Shown one piece after another: positions 11,820 through 23,032 of a stretch of 64,000 bases of DNA. The stretch spans positions 32,898,144 through 32,962,143 of the forward strand of contig NC_059205.1 of NCBI RefSeq assembly GCF_020615455.1, in the 5' to 3' direction. A program made the translations under genes and the position numbers. Under the pieces are notes generated by a model. It was not told the DNA's origin. It saw nothing but the letters and a program-made list of their open reading frames with translations, and ran no database searches. The number at the start of each line of letters is the position of its first letter. The first letter of the stretch is position 1. Source of the stretch: Coregonus clupeaformis. Its lineage: Eukaryota > Chordata > Actinopteri > Salmoniformes > Salmonidae.

Positions 11820-14386
11820 TTGATTACTACTACTACTACTGTATCACTACTGTCACTATTCTACTGATTACACTGGTACTAGCAATACTAGTACAACAGC
11901 TGCTACAACTTCAACCATTACCACTACTCTGACTACTAACTCTCATCAAGTTTGATAGAAACATATACAATAGTTAGAAACTACATGCCTGCAGCACTTG
12001 ACTCATTAACGGATCCAGATTGGCCAAAAATGAACACCGGTGAGCAGTCATTCTGGTCCTCAACCAAAATATGCAGGTCAATGTCCTTCTCTGCACGGTC
12101 TCCATTGTTGTACTTCGCTACTCCAAGTAACTAAAAGAGGCCATGATAGAACAACATATTTGTTATTAATTTCTTACATTTTGAGCACAAGCATTCCACA
12201 CCTTGGATTACGTTTTAGTGGGAAGCTTACATGGTAGGAAGCGGTCTCCTCTCTGTCCAGAATGCCGTTGATTCTGACAAGGCCTGTATCTGAGATGACG
12301 GTGAATAAGTTCAGGGGGTATTGGTCTGCACCGATCCCGGTCAGTGAGTACGTCACACGCGACTTGTACTGCTCATCAGAACGAATCTGGCACAGACACA
12401 CATTCCAATCAGCCATTACATTTTACATTTTAGTCATTTAGCAGATGCTCTTATCCAGAGCGACTTACAGTTAGTGAGTGCATACATTTTTCATACTGCC
12501 CCCCCCGTGGGAATCGAACCCACAACCCTGGCGTTGCAAGCGCCATGCTCTACCAACTGAGCTACAGGAGGCCTAAATAGCCATGATAGTAAAACACCAT
12601 TGTTATTGTAATAGTATTCATATAACAGCCTCATTTGTCCAAAGAAACATGCAGTAACATGAGACGCCTATCGAACACTTCACAGTCTATATTTATACAG
12701 ATGGATTATGGTCACCAATGAATGACCCTAAATGCAGATACAATGTGTTGTAAGCATCGGTGAATAGCTAGGTTGTACAACACTATAATTTATTTATTTA
12801 TTTTCAATATAGCTTTCATGTCAAGGTATAGGTATTAAACTATTAACAAGTAATAAAATAAATACAAATAAAGATGTATGTGTTGTGAGCAAGCTGCTCA
12901 GAGATACAGCCCAATGTGTGGTCACGCGTATAGTACAGTCATTCTGGCTGAGGAATGGTTCAGGCTAAAAACAAAACATGAAGTCTCTCAACAAATATTG
13001 TTGTATGCCTGCTTTTCTAGAACTCAAACATAAAATGTATTTATCAAACTCATCTCATTCTCTGAGCAAGTGTATTAGTATAAAATAATTGAAATAAAAA
13101 AATGTTTGCATACAATATAGTTCAGTATTTGTATTATTCATTTTATACAGTATTTTTTGCTCATCTTTATGAAGGGTGCCAATAATTTCAGACCTGACTG
13201 TATGTCATGCGCAGACAAAGTCATGGTCTTATGGTTGTCAGAAACATCTGAACCACTCCATGAGTTTGACTACGAGATGAGATCATACCTTTGCGATGTA
13301 CTCCTTGTTTCTGTAATCTACATTCTCCTTCAACTTCTTAGGAGGAATAATCCATTCTCTCTTCTGTCTTCTCAGCTTCAGCCCACCGCTTTCTGCTGCC
13401 ACCACCCGTATAAACTACAGAGAAAAACACAACCAATAACATTGACTCATCATTAAATACTAATGTAATAACACTGTAATACCAATGTATCTCTTCTAAA
13501 TCACTCAACACTGTAGAAGTTGTACAGTATCTTATATTTTCTAGCACAGTAGTTATAGCTAAATGCAATTGAGTGTGCTGTACACAGATCCATGTCATGA
13601 TTGTTTCCTCAGTGTCTGTTCCACTTTGTACAGATTAATGGATATAGGCCTAAAGTGTGTGGTTTCTTGCCAAGCCAAATTATAATTGCATGTTTAGGCC
13701 TATTCATATTGAAAAACTGACATGCATACTTACAATTTACAATTATATAGCCTTAGGCTATTAGGCCAAGTAGTTTTCGTTCACTATCACTACACCTACT
13801 AAAGGAAGCTGTATCTATTCAGTTTCTGAGAAGAAAAAAAATATATTCTGTATGCTGAGCACCAATGAAAATATCTCACAAATTATTTTCACAACATTTA
13901 AAGGAGAAAGTTGTAATAGTGATATCACTGTCGATAGTGGGTGTCAGTATATATTTAAAAAAAAATCTGAGCTAGATTTTTTGCGAGCAGTTCTTTCACT
14001 GACATTGACCAGATGTGGTCTGACTTTCTGTAGGCTATGACTCCCTGAACACCATTACGCAGCTAAACAGTTTTTCTTCTAATGTTGTCCATAGTCGTTG
14101 TCACTTGCACGCAAACAATGAAATAGGAATTGCAATTAAATCACGGGATATAGAGTAAACACTCTCTTCATGTAGGCTTAAAATGGTAAATGAATTCGAG
14201 ATATATGCTGTATTGTCGACATTGACGCTTAAATCTACCTGAGGAGTGCCACACCTCAAAGGAGAGATCTGCTTTAAATGTTAGGGTATATAGTTATAAA
14301 CACCTGTTACGATATGAAAAGTATTATTCTTTACTTACCGTTAGTATGAACGGCAACAATAAAACAACAGTGGCTACACGGGCCAT
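6732..14386 (-). CDS. dsg2: Desmoglein (desmoglein-2-like), desmosomal cadherin, 14 coding exons
   Basis: Calcium-dependent desmosomal adhesion receptor. Coding exons, minus strand: 14339-14386, 13289-13414, 12231-12386, 11989-12130, 11536-11699, 11249-11383, 10862-11047, 10113-10426, 9820-9962, 9416-9637, 8934-9167, 8444-8571, 7940-8275, 6732-7805. The total is 3,408 nt (1,135 residues plus TAA), with frame kept at every junction. The signal peptide begins MARVATVVLLLPF. A furin-type site LRRQKR|EW (residues 30-37) releases the prodomain and leaves Trp-2. EC repeats carry LDRE, DQNDC, DINDN and DFNDH calcium motifs. The transmembrane segment is about 608-634. The catenin-binding ICS (794-837) contains IYDYEGQGSPVGSVGCC. 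A Gly-rich repeat tail (about 993-1072) is desmoglein-specific and absent from desmocollins. Introns 4 (donor at 11,988) and 9 (donor at 9,819) appear to start with GC. The family call is firm; assignment to dsg2 among fish paralogues is less so. Confidence 0.93.
8657..8743. mobile_element. Very short MITE with CCCACTGGGCA ends, in desmoglein intron 11
   Basis: It begins CCCACTGGGCACAGATGTCA and ends GTGTGCCCTGTGG, with ACGTTGATT-like interior motifs. It appears to be an internally deleted relative of the 263-bp element at 10,513-10,775. It lies between desmoglein exons 11 and 12. Confidence 0.7.
10513..10775. mobile_element. MITE with CCCACTGGGCA terminal inverted repeats, desmoglein intron 7
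   Basis: The termini CCCACTGGGCA and TGCCCAGTGGG are inverted repeats. The interior is full of TCAACGT / ACGTTGA motifs and has no coding capacity. A non-autonomous DNA transposon is the best reading. The host superfamily is not evident, and no clear target-site duplication was seen. Confidence 0.75.
11741..11950. repeat. Imperfect TAC/TAG trinucleotide-rich tract in desmoglein intron 4
   Basis: The tract has runs of ACTACTACTAC, ACTAGTACTAC and TACTAATACTAC interspersed with other sequence. It lies immediately downstream, in gene direction, of the unusual GC donor of exon 4. Confidence 0.75.
12417..12572 (-). mobile_element. tRNA-derived SINE (HpaI/OS-SINE1 type) in desmoglein intron 2
   Basis: Read on the minus strand it has the tRNA-like head GTAGCTCAGTTGGTAGAGC, a G-rich centre and the CTCTGGATAAGAGC tail ending in ACTAAAATGTAAAATG. 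It is essentially full length and lies antisense to no exon. Confidence 0.9.
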
Positions 14387-14620
14387 TGCAATTAGGTACG
14401 ACGTTCCCCTCTTGAAGTATAACGTTAACGCTTTTAATCCGCGGTTAGTATTTTCTATTGTGCATTGGACTTTGACCTCTTCGAAGGTGTAGACACAACT
14501 TTTCTGAGATGATACTACAGACTGCAAAAGGCGGCGCCTCGACGAGTTTCACCACAGCACATAGGCTGATTACAGAAGCGCCAGTCGAGGCAAAGCTAGA
14601 AAGGGAAGATTTGTGCACAG
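14387..14620 (-). promoter_or_regulatory. Proximal 5' flank of the desmoglein gene, candidate promoter
   Basis: Directly upstream of the inferred start codon the sequence becomes relatively CpG-rich (AACGTTAACG, CCGCGG, GGCGGCGCC), unlike the surrounding AT-rich DNA. No convincing TATA box at a typical distance was seen and no transcription start can be fixed. Position and composition are the only support. Confidence 0.25.
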
Positions 14621-14989
14621 TCCTGACAGGGAAAGCTATTATTATTGTGTTGAAAATGAAATATAAACTATTACAATCTCATGTAAAAAAAAACACATCA
14701 CAACATATTGACTAAAATTGCGTTGATTTCTTTAGTAGTCCAACAGCTGCAGATAATGCATTCAGTCATTAATATTCTCTGAAATGTTAGGACACCATCT
14801 TGTGTCCAGTGCTTTCTCATTCAGATGTAAAACCTCGATCAGGGATGTGAGATTCCCAAACCTCAGTTTCTGCTAGGAAGGACTGCACTCATAGAACGAG
14901 AAAGACACTCCTGATGTTTACATTTCTAACACTCTTTACCCTGGTAATAAGTTGATTAACCTAGTTAAATATTATTGCAGTGTCCCTGT

Positions 14990-15060
14990 CTGTGTGTGTG
15001 TGAGAGAGAGCGAGAGAGCGAGAGAGACAGACAGGCAGACAGGCAGACAGACAGGGACAG
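14990..15060. repeat. Simple repeats: TG, GA/GC-AGAG and (CAGA)n tract
   Basis: A short TGTGTG run passes into GAGAGAGCGAGAGAG and then ACAGACAGGCAGACAGG. Low-complexity DNA. Confidence 0.85.
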
Positions 15061-15213
15061 ACCAAGAGAGACAGAGTACTGACAACAGAAAACAATTCCA
15101 CTTTTGCATATGTTGCCAAATTACAAGGAACTACTTAATGGTCTTTAGGGAGTAGGAGGTAGGGTGGGAGATTTCAGTGCAGTCTGTCTTCATACAGTAA
15201 AAGTCCATCAGGT

Positions 15214-15418
15214 CCCTTTATTACACATTTTTTGCAGTCAGAGTGCAGTATAACTGCAGTACACTGTAGAATAACTGTAGTTAGAGTGCAGTATAACTGC
15301 AATTCAACTACTGTACACTGCAGTTATTCTGCAATTACTGCGTCCAAAATACTAGAGTCGGCTGCAGTTACTGCACTTTTACTGCAGTTTCAAAAATGCA
15401 ACCTTCTTTTGTAAGGGG
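15214..15418. mobile_element. MITE rich in CTGCAGT motifs
   Basis: The interior repeats AGTGCAGTATAACTGCAGT and its complement and so folds on itself. The ends read CCCTTTATTACACATTTTTT and, inverted, CCCCTTACAAAAGAAGGTTG. It is related to the tighter copy at 50,385-50,501. No coding capacity. Confidence 0.65.
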
Positions 15419-15989
15419 TGGGTTGCACAGAGACACGGATGCCAGGGATGTTAGAATCACAACAAAGTGAGAACCTAAGGGGAGGGTGGCAAGGGTGAGG
15501 GTGGGTTTGATTATTCAATGTTTTTCCTTAATGTGCCTCTGGTCAGGCCCGGTGCTGGCCATTCTGCCGCCCTAGGCTAGACCAAAAAATTGCAGCCCTC
15601 CTATACCCCCGCAAATCTAGAATAGTCCCAGTAAGCAAAATTACTTTGAAAATACATTTAAAATATGTATTTTCCAGACGTTGAATTTTTATTTTATGTT
15701 CTGATTGAAAGGTGAAAATACTAATTTTCTGGACGTTGAAATCAGGTTAATGTTCGGTTCTGAATGAAAGTTGAAAATACGTATTTTACGGACATTGAAA
15801 ATACGTATTTTCCGGACGTTGAAGTCAGGTTCATTTTCAGTTCTGAATGAAGGTTGAAAATACTTATTTTGCTGACATTGAAATGACGTATTTTAGGGAT
15901 GTTGAAATCAGGTTCATTTTCGGTTCTGAATGAAAGTTAAAAAGATGTCCTTTCTAGATGTCTATTTTTGGACCAAATCAAGGCCAAAT

Positions 15990-16373
15990 GAAGTTGCTCA
16001 TTGTTTAAACAAATTAGATCTAATTAATATGAGAAATCGTTGCTAGTGGTTCTGATTTGGCAGAATTGATCAATTATTATTTTACGAGTGGTCTTGCTGG
16101 TGCGGTCCGGAACGGCCTTGATTTCAACATCCACGGATGTATATTTTTGGTCCGGTCCAAACTAAATATGAACCAATCATAGACGTCTAGACTCATCTCC
16201 GGTCTGGACCGGACCAAAAATCTACATCCGTGGATGTTGAAATCAAGGCCGGTCCGGACCGCACCAGCAAGACCACTCGTAAATTAATAATTGATCAATT
16301 CTGCCAAATCAGAACCACTAGCAACGTTTCTCATATTAATTAGATCTAATTTGTTTAAACAATGAGCAACTTC
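15990..16373. repeat. Large inverted repeat: ~170-bp arms around a ~45-bp spacer
   Basis: The left arm (15,990-16,159) starts GAAGTTGCTCATTGTTTAAA and the right arm (16,205-16,373) ends with its complement. Inner parts ATTTTTGGTCCGGTCCA and TGGACCGGACCAAAAAT also match in inverted order. The arms look very similar throughout, with a few mismatches. The transcript or single strand would form a long hairpin. It sits inside the hAT-like element. Confidence 0.88.
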
Positions 16374-16921
16374 ACTACCTGAAAAGGCTGCCATCCTGAT
16401 GATTGACAGCTGTCAATTTGGAAGTTGATGTCTTCATTTTTCGGACACGTGCAGCGGGGTGACGTGCAGCGGGATGTGCACCTGAATACTTTAACCATCT
16501 TCACAAGGTGCGGATGCGGGCAGTTTCTCCACGATTGCATTTCATTTAAAATATTTATAGATTATAGTTTAACTGAGATAAAGGACATCATATAATCCGC
16601 TGCCTATGCTTTGATCATTGGGAGGAGGCAGTCAAATGCAGGAACATTTAATGTGAATTAGGACAGCGTGACTGACCTGTCTCTCACTTCTAATGTTTTA
16701 AGAATAGGGTAGGCTATCGTTTTAACATGAAGTAGGGTACAAAATCTTCATCACTGTTTGTCTTTTGATCACTGTCTGTCAATTCCATTTCATTTCGGCC
16801 AACTGAATTGATTTAGCTTTCAGTTAGGCTAGGAAAGCAATCTCGGATAAACTCCCGCATCCGCATCAACATTATAATGATATGGAAAATTAGAATCAAT
16901 CTGCGTGTGATAGGTGATTTG

Positions 16922-17325
16922 AAGGAGTCATGCGCAAGAGGGTAAATCACAGAATACAGAGTTTATTCCGTAGTACAGAGTTACGCTGGATTACGTCAAA
17001 CAGTCCAGTGCGCAAAACAGGCGCACTGGAACAAAACAGGCACACAGGGAAAATATACCCCGGCAAATACTAAATACGTAGCTCAACCGAGCTACTCTCT
17101 CCTCACATTAAACATTCACCCACAAGGACAAGGGGGGCAGAGGGAACACGTATACATGTAATGAGGGGATATGAACCAGGTGTGTGTAATAGACAAGACA
17201 AAACAAATGGAATGATGAGATATGGAGCGGCAGTGGTTAGAAGGCCGGTGACGACGAACACCGAAGCCTGCCCGAACAAGGAGAGGAGGCAGCTTCGGAG
17301 GAAGTCGTGACACTGCGCTTTGGTC
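16922..17325. repeat. Nested interspersed repeat, class uncertain
   Basis: The block from about 16,922 to GTCGTGACA at 17,312 contains GAACACCGAAGCCTGCCCGA and GAGAGGAGGCAGCTTCGG. It resembles a dispersed salmonid repeat I have seen before, but this is recall only. No open frame of interest. Confidence 0.3.
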
Positions 17326-17830
17326 TGTTGATACATAGCCTAGTTGTACTATAAATAATCAATATTTTAACACTAGTTATTGCAAGGAACTGGCTACTAG
17401 CCTAAGCCAACACGGGAGCTGTCAGTTGGCTAGCCAGGCACCGAATGTGAACAGTTTCACTTTTGCTAGCATGTCAAAACAACTAAACTGACCAATTTAA
17501 GACTTGTGAACACATACTAAGTAAAGGGTTCAAAGTATCTGATTCATTACAAATTTCAATTTCCATGAAAAAGTCATTTATACTCTATGGGCATTTTATG
17601 GGAATTTTGCCAACTATGGGTGGCAGCGACATCCGACAGGTTCTTCTGGTCCGCCACACATATGCCACTGGTTGAGAGATATTGTAGTTGTTTTTGGGCA
17701 GAATTCTGTGAGGTTTTATGTGTTGGAGGTGAGTCTTGGTCAGTTTCGCTTGGAAAATGCCACCCTCGTCAATCTGCTGCCATAGGCAGCCGCCTAATCC
17801 TGTCTAATGGGCAGGCCGGCCCTGTCCCTG

Positions 17831-19591
17831 CCCCTGGTAGTTCTGTGCTAGTCTGAGGACCAGCACAGATAGAACAATTAGCCAGATATTTTACCGGATG
17901 TATAAATGTGAAGCATCCAGTTGGCGTTTCCACTCACTACCAAATATGGTGACGAGAAGCCCAGTGGCCGGCAGTGGGAGAAGATGGAGCGAGATGGATT
18001 TTGGCCGACCTTCTGCACATTTTCTCTATGAAACATTTGATCTCCATACATTTTTCTGTTTCCAAAACTAGAATCTGGAACAAACAGAATGGACTGCGTT
18101 TTGTAGACTTTACCCCTTGCCAAAGTTTTAAAAAATTGCGTTGTTAAGAAGGAGTGCAAGGGCGTATTGAGTTATTGCACACGTGCACTTCACAAAGTAG
18201 GCGTTATGCAATATGCAAATAAATGCTAGATTGTGCTAATAAGATCTCACTAGTTCGTGCTTGGCTCTGCCCACCTCCTTGTTTGTTTTGCCCACTATGA
18301 TTAATTTGCTCCAATTGGAAACAACACGCTCGGGTCTATCTTGGGTTAGTTATAAAAAACTGGCCTTTAGGGGCAATCTCAACGTTCAATATGCGCTGGA
18401 TTTACGGCGGAGTTGCTCATTGGTTGTTGGAAATAAAATAAAATTAATATTTTCCATGACAACATGTGGAGCCTCGAAAATAGAATTAGAATGTATAAAG
18501 TAAAAAACAAACATTTAGCTGTTAGCTAGGCAAGGTGTTGTATTTTGAGGCTTAACATCAAAACTATGATGTTTTGTGGTTGGAATTGCAGTATATATTT
18601 GATAGAGTTCCAATATTTACATAATCATTGTGATTGGAGGATAGCTGTAAGGGTAATCAAATCGGGATCAAATCCTCTGTTCTCCTCCAGCTCATTAATA
18701 AAATAATCATAGATTTAGGAAATATAACACTAGAATGGTCATGAACCTTCTTATGATGGTCCAAAGGTCAGCCATGTTGGTCAAGGAGTTGGTCAACTTT
18801 GCCAATGCTGTGATAAGATATTGTGTAAAACAATGAATGTGAAGAATGTATCTGTACCTTATGTGTGTTAGCTAGCTAGCCAGACAGTTTTAGAGGAATG
18901 ATTCCATAAATATTGCAAATTAACTGCCAATATGCCAACATTCTATTCAAACAATGCAGTCAATCCACAGCCATACACTGGTTCAAATCAGTTGATGATA
19001 GGACATAGACAAGTTGTAAATGCAACAAGTACTGATATTGTATCATATAATAGCACACCCAGCTTTCCAAGAAAACAATTCTGAGACATTTATGGTCTGT
19101 TTACATATTATTTTAGGCTATTTATACAGAAGATTGGTATAAAACCAGTATAAATTGTATTTATAATTATATGACAATATTTCAGGTTGACTATAATTCC
19201 ATTACACAATTTCTGATACATCACATGCCTTATTTTCATTTTCCTGTGTAAGTAAAATCAGGATTATGCCTCTACTGCCATTCATTCCAATTAGACTGGT
19301 TTGGATTTCTCCCTGACCAAGATGGCTGTCATTCTTGCCCCATTATGGAACTTTGAGGGTTTACGACATAGCCCCTCTAGTAATTTAATAGGATCTCTAT
19401 GGATAGAATGTTCATATTTGAAGATGGCAGAAAGGCCAGTCTCTTTGGCACATGGCATGGAGTACAGCGAGTGGATTATCTAAAGAGACTGGTACCCAGG
19501 CTAGTTCTGAGTTTTCAATCAAATATCTTCCCAGAGAGCCATTGTGATGGTTCTATAGTGAATGCATCATGGCACTCCTACACCAATGGGT
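17831..19591. other. Intergenic DNA, no gene recognised
   Basis: Mostly AT-rich sequence with short chance frames. No splice-bounded exon, RNA gene or clear transposon end was found. Confidence 0.45.
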
Positions 19592-19777
19592 CAGAGAAGG
19601 CTGGTGGGAGGAGCTATAGGAGGATGGGCTCATTGTGAAGACTGGAATGGAATAAATGGAATGGTATCAAGCACATCAAACACATGGAAACCACATGCTT
19701 GACTCTGTTCCATTCATTCCATTCCAACCATTACTATGAGCCTGTCCTCCTATAGCTCCTCCCACCAGCCTCCTCTG
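19592..19777. mobile_element. Palindromic MITE with long terminal inverted repeats
   Basis: The left end CAGAGAAGGCTGGTGGGAGG, continuing AGCTATAGGAGGA, is mirrored by TCCTCCTATAGCTCCTCCCA at 19,746 and CCAGCCTCCTCTG at the right end. The interior holds GGAATGGAATAAATGGAATGG-type repeats. It is non-coding and about 186 bp. Confidence 0.8.
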
Positions 19778-19837
19778 CAGTGGGTCCTAACAAGGTTTCA
19801 TGTTCATAGTGCTTCTGCAGGTTGGTATTTTAAGAAT

Positions 19838-21390
19838 GGATAATGGCGCCGGAGGGTATGGCGGCCGTTTTTCGGGCTCCTGACCAATTGTGCAATTTTG
19901 TGTATTTTTTGTTGCACTGGTCTTAACTTTTTTTGTACATAATGTTCCCCCATCATTACCTATGACCGAAAAGAGCTTCTGGACATCAGAACAGCTATCA
20001 CTAACCTCCATTTGGATGAGGACTTCTACATCAATGAGTCGGAGACTAAAGACATATTGATTATCGCGGACCAGGCCCAAATCCCCGACACTCAAAGGAG
20101 TAGACAGTGCTATAGAGGCCAGTGTGCGGGATACCTGACGAGACTACGTCGGAGAGTGGATAAGTCGCCTCTACCTTCCGTTCTATTGGCGAACGTGCAA
20201 TCACTGGAAAATAAACTGGATGAGCTCCGTTCGAGCTATACTATCAATGTGATCTGAAGAACTGTAATATCCTATGTTTCTCAGAGTCATGGCTGAACAA
20301 GGACATGAATAATATTAATCTATCTGATTATTCTATACATACGCATACAAAGCTCTCCCTTGCCCTCTATTTGGCAAATCTAACCAGAACTCTATCCTTC
20401 TGATTTCTGCTTACAAGCAAAAACTCAAACAGGAAGTACCAGTGACACGCTCGATATGGAAGTGTTCCGATGAAGCGGATGCAAAGCCTGTATGAGAGCA
20501 CCAGCTGTTCCAGACGACATGATCACGCTCTCCGTAGCTGATGTGAGCAAGACCTTTAAACAGGTTAACGTTCACAAGGCCAGATGGATTACCAGGATGT
20601 TTACTCAGAGCATACACTGAACAGCTGGCAAGTGTCTTCACTGACATTTTCTACCTCTCCCTGACCCAATCTGTAATACCTACATGTTTCAAGCAGATCA
20701 CCATAGTCCCTGCGCCCAAGAACATATAGGTAACCTGTCTAAATGACTATCGCCCTGTAGCACTCACATCTGTAGCCATGAAATGCTTTGGAAGGCTGGT
20801 CATGGCTCACATCAACACCATCATCCCAGACACCCTGGAACCATTCCAATTCGCATACCGCCCCAACAGATCCACAGATGACACAATCCCTAGTGCACTT
20901 CACACTGCCCTTTCCCACCTGGACAAAAGGAACACCTACGTGAGAATGCTGTTCATTGACTACAGCTCAGCGTTCAACACCATTGTGCCCTCGAAGCTCA
21001 TCACAAAACTAAGGACCCTGGGACACCTCCCTCTGCAACTGGATCCTGGACTTCCAGACGGGCCGCCCCCAGGTGGTGAGGGTAGACAACAACACATCCG
21101 CCACGCTGACCCTCAACATGGGGGCCCCTCAGGGGTGCATGCTTAGTCCCCTCCTGTACTCCCTGTTCATCCACGACTGCATGGCTGCGCACGACTCCAA
21201 CACCATCAATACGTTTGCAGACGACACAACGGTGGTAGGCCTGATCACCGAAGATGATAAGACATTCTACAGGGAGGAGGTCAGAGTCCTGGCAGTGTGG
21301 TGCCATGACAACAACATCCCGTAACGCCAGCAAGACAAAGGAGCTGCTCGTGGACTACAGGAAAAGGAGGGCCGAATCTAGTTAGCATAC
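19838..21390 (+). pseudogene. Decayed non-LTR retrotransposon with reverse transcriptase fragments
   Basis: The frame at 20,778-21,146 holds the RT block FQFAYRPNRSTDDTIPSALH followed by RMLFIDYSSAFNTIVPSK. After a frame change, 21,073-21,324 gives GAPQGCMLSPLLYSLFIHDC and the catalytic FADDTTVV motif. Upstream, 20,012-20,257 holds an ORF fragment typical of the same element. Frameshifts and deletions break it, and neither a full endonuclease domain nor a 3' tail is present. The RT style is that of L2/Rex/CR1-type elements, which I cannot separate further by eye. Confidence 0.85.
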
Positions 21391-21477
21391 TACAAAGAGC
21401 CCCATCAAAATCTGTCTGTTTAAGATAGATATCTGTATAACACAGCTTGTCTTAAAATACACAAAAGACAGACACAT

Positions 21478-21730
21478 CCCACTGGGCACAAACTTCTTGA
21501 ACCAATGTTGTTTGAATGTACGGTCATTTGTCAACGTATTCTATGTGAAAAATACAGTGGATTTGCAAAAAGTCAACGTAAACTGTTGCTTTTAGGGTGA
21601 AATTTAAACCACAGGATTATGTCATCATGGTAACCAATTTTCAAGATAGACATATCTTGTATAAAATATGTTGAATTTGTACCTTTGAAACAACGTCAGA
21701 TCTTCAACGTTATATCCACTATCAGAAAAA
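21478..21730. mobile_element. Partial MITE, one CCCACTGGGCACA end visible
   Basis: It starts CCCACTGGGCACAAACTTCT and carries the GTCAACGTA / ACGTCAGATCTTCAACG motifs of the elements at 8,657 and 10,513. The opposite terminus was not found. The DNA from there to 22,440 contains further TTTAAAGT-type repeats with no coding signal. Confidence 0.55.
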
Positions 21731-22440
21731 AACTGTAGGCTCGGTAGTACCTCCTACTGGAAAGTTTATCTATCTACAGCTAGCCATTGGTCTCCCATCC
21801 AGGGTTTTAACCCAAACCCAGTCATGCCTAGCTTTGATATTGGTTACTGACTACTACCAATGTGCTATCGTGAAAATGATTAATAACTAAATAGATTCAC
21901 TCTTGCTATCAAAGTAATTCCAAAGGGTAGGTTTAACAGAGCAAATGAAATCTACCATACTTTATAAATATAATATTGATATACAATCAATGATACTATT
22001 TAGTATATAGCATTTGCGAAGTCATCAACAGCTATTGTTTCAATTCAACCAAGGGTTCAACTAAAAATAGACAATATATATATAGGCCTACTGTAGGTTT
22101 TCAAGCTTTGGTTGCTTTCAAATTTAATCTTAAAGTTAATAATTCTTATGTTGGATTCATGTCTCAACCAAAAATCTACGTTTTTAGGACTAAATCAAAT
22201 AAACGTTTATTTAAAGTTAATTTAAAGTTTGATTTAATTCGATTTAGTCGTATTCTTTCACTTTGATTGTTGGTTGAGATGGGGATGTGAATCCAACATG
22301 TGAATTATTAATTTGTAGACAAACTGGATACGGAATTGGGTTTGGTTGACAATGCAACCAAATATCAACATTTGGAGATGTATCTTTTGTGCCACTGACT
22401 TAGTCTGGTTTTAATTCCAGTTCGTCTACAAATGGAATTT

Positions 22441-22680
22441 GGCTCCCGAGTGGCGCAGCGGTCTAAGGCACTGCATCTCAGTGCTTGAGGCGTCACTACA
22501 GAACCCCTGGTTTGATTCCAGGCTGTATCACAACGGGCTGTGATTGGGAGTCCCATAGGGCGGCGCACAATTGGCCCAGCGTCGTCTGGGTTTGGCCGGT
22601 GTAGGCTGTCATTGTAAATAATAATTTGTTCTTAACTGACTTGCCTAGTTAAATAAAGGTTAAATAAAATAAAATAAATG
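22441..22680 (+). mobile_element. tRNA-derived SINE, second family (SlmI-like), full length
   Basis: The head GGCTCCCGAGTGGCGCAGCG and the box-B-like GGTTTGATTCC mark the tRNA-related region. The body GGCGGCGCACAATTGGCCCA is followed by the tail CTTGCCTAGTTAAATAAAGG and an AT-rich end. The assignment to the SlmI family is from memory. A tail-only copy lies at 27,975. Confidence 0.85.
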
Positions 22681-23032
22681 TATGATTGATATGTTGGATT
22701 CACATCTCCATCTCAACCAAAAATCAAAGTTAAAGAATAGAATGCACTTTAAATAAAGTTTGATTTGATTTGGTCCTATAAAAAAATATGACTAAAATTA
22801 GTGGGCTCTTTAAAAAATAATTATAATAGGAAGCAGGATAAGGTCTTCAGAGTGTGTATGTGTGATTCCACCTGAGGGCAGGACACAGGGTGTCCAGTGA
22901 TATGTCTCTCTCTCTCTCTCTAACCTGAGTGGCACCCTGGACCGCCTCACCACACCGTGTTTGGCAGGGAACAGATTTCAGCAGCATTCCTCTCTGAAGA
23001 GCAGATAACATTGTTATGGAAACCGCCATAAA

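Larger units (their letters stand above)
15544..17830. mobile_element. Putative non-autonomous hAT-like element, about 2.3 kb
   Basis: The left end CAGGCCCGGTGCTGGCC and the right end, read inverted (CAGGGCCGGCCTGCCCATTA), are similar. The flanking 8-mers CCTCTGGT and CCCCTGGT differ at one base and could be the target-site duplication, which would fit a hAT element. The left third holds repeats of GAAAATACGTATTTTCCGGA-type units (15,640-15,950), followed by a large palindrome at 15,990-16,373. No transposase is visible. Boundaries are inferred, and other repeats are nested inside. Confidence 0.45.
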
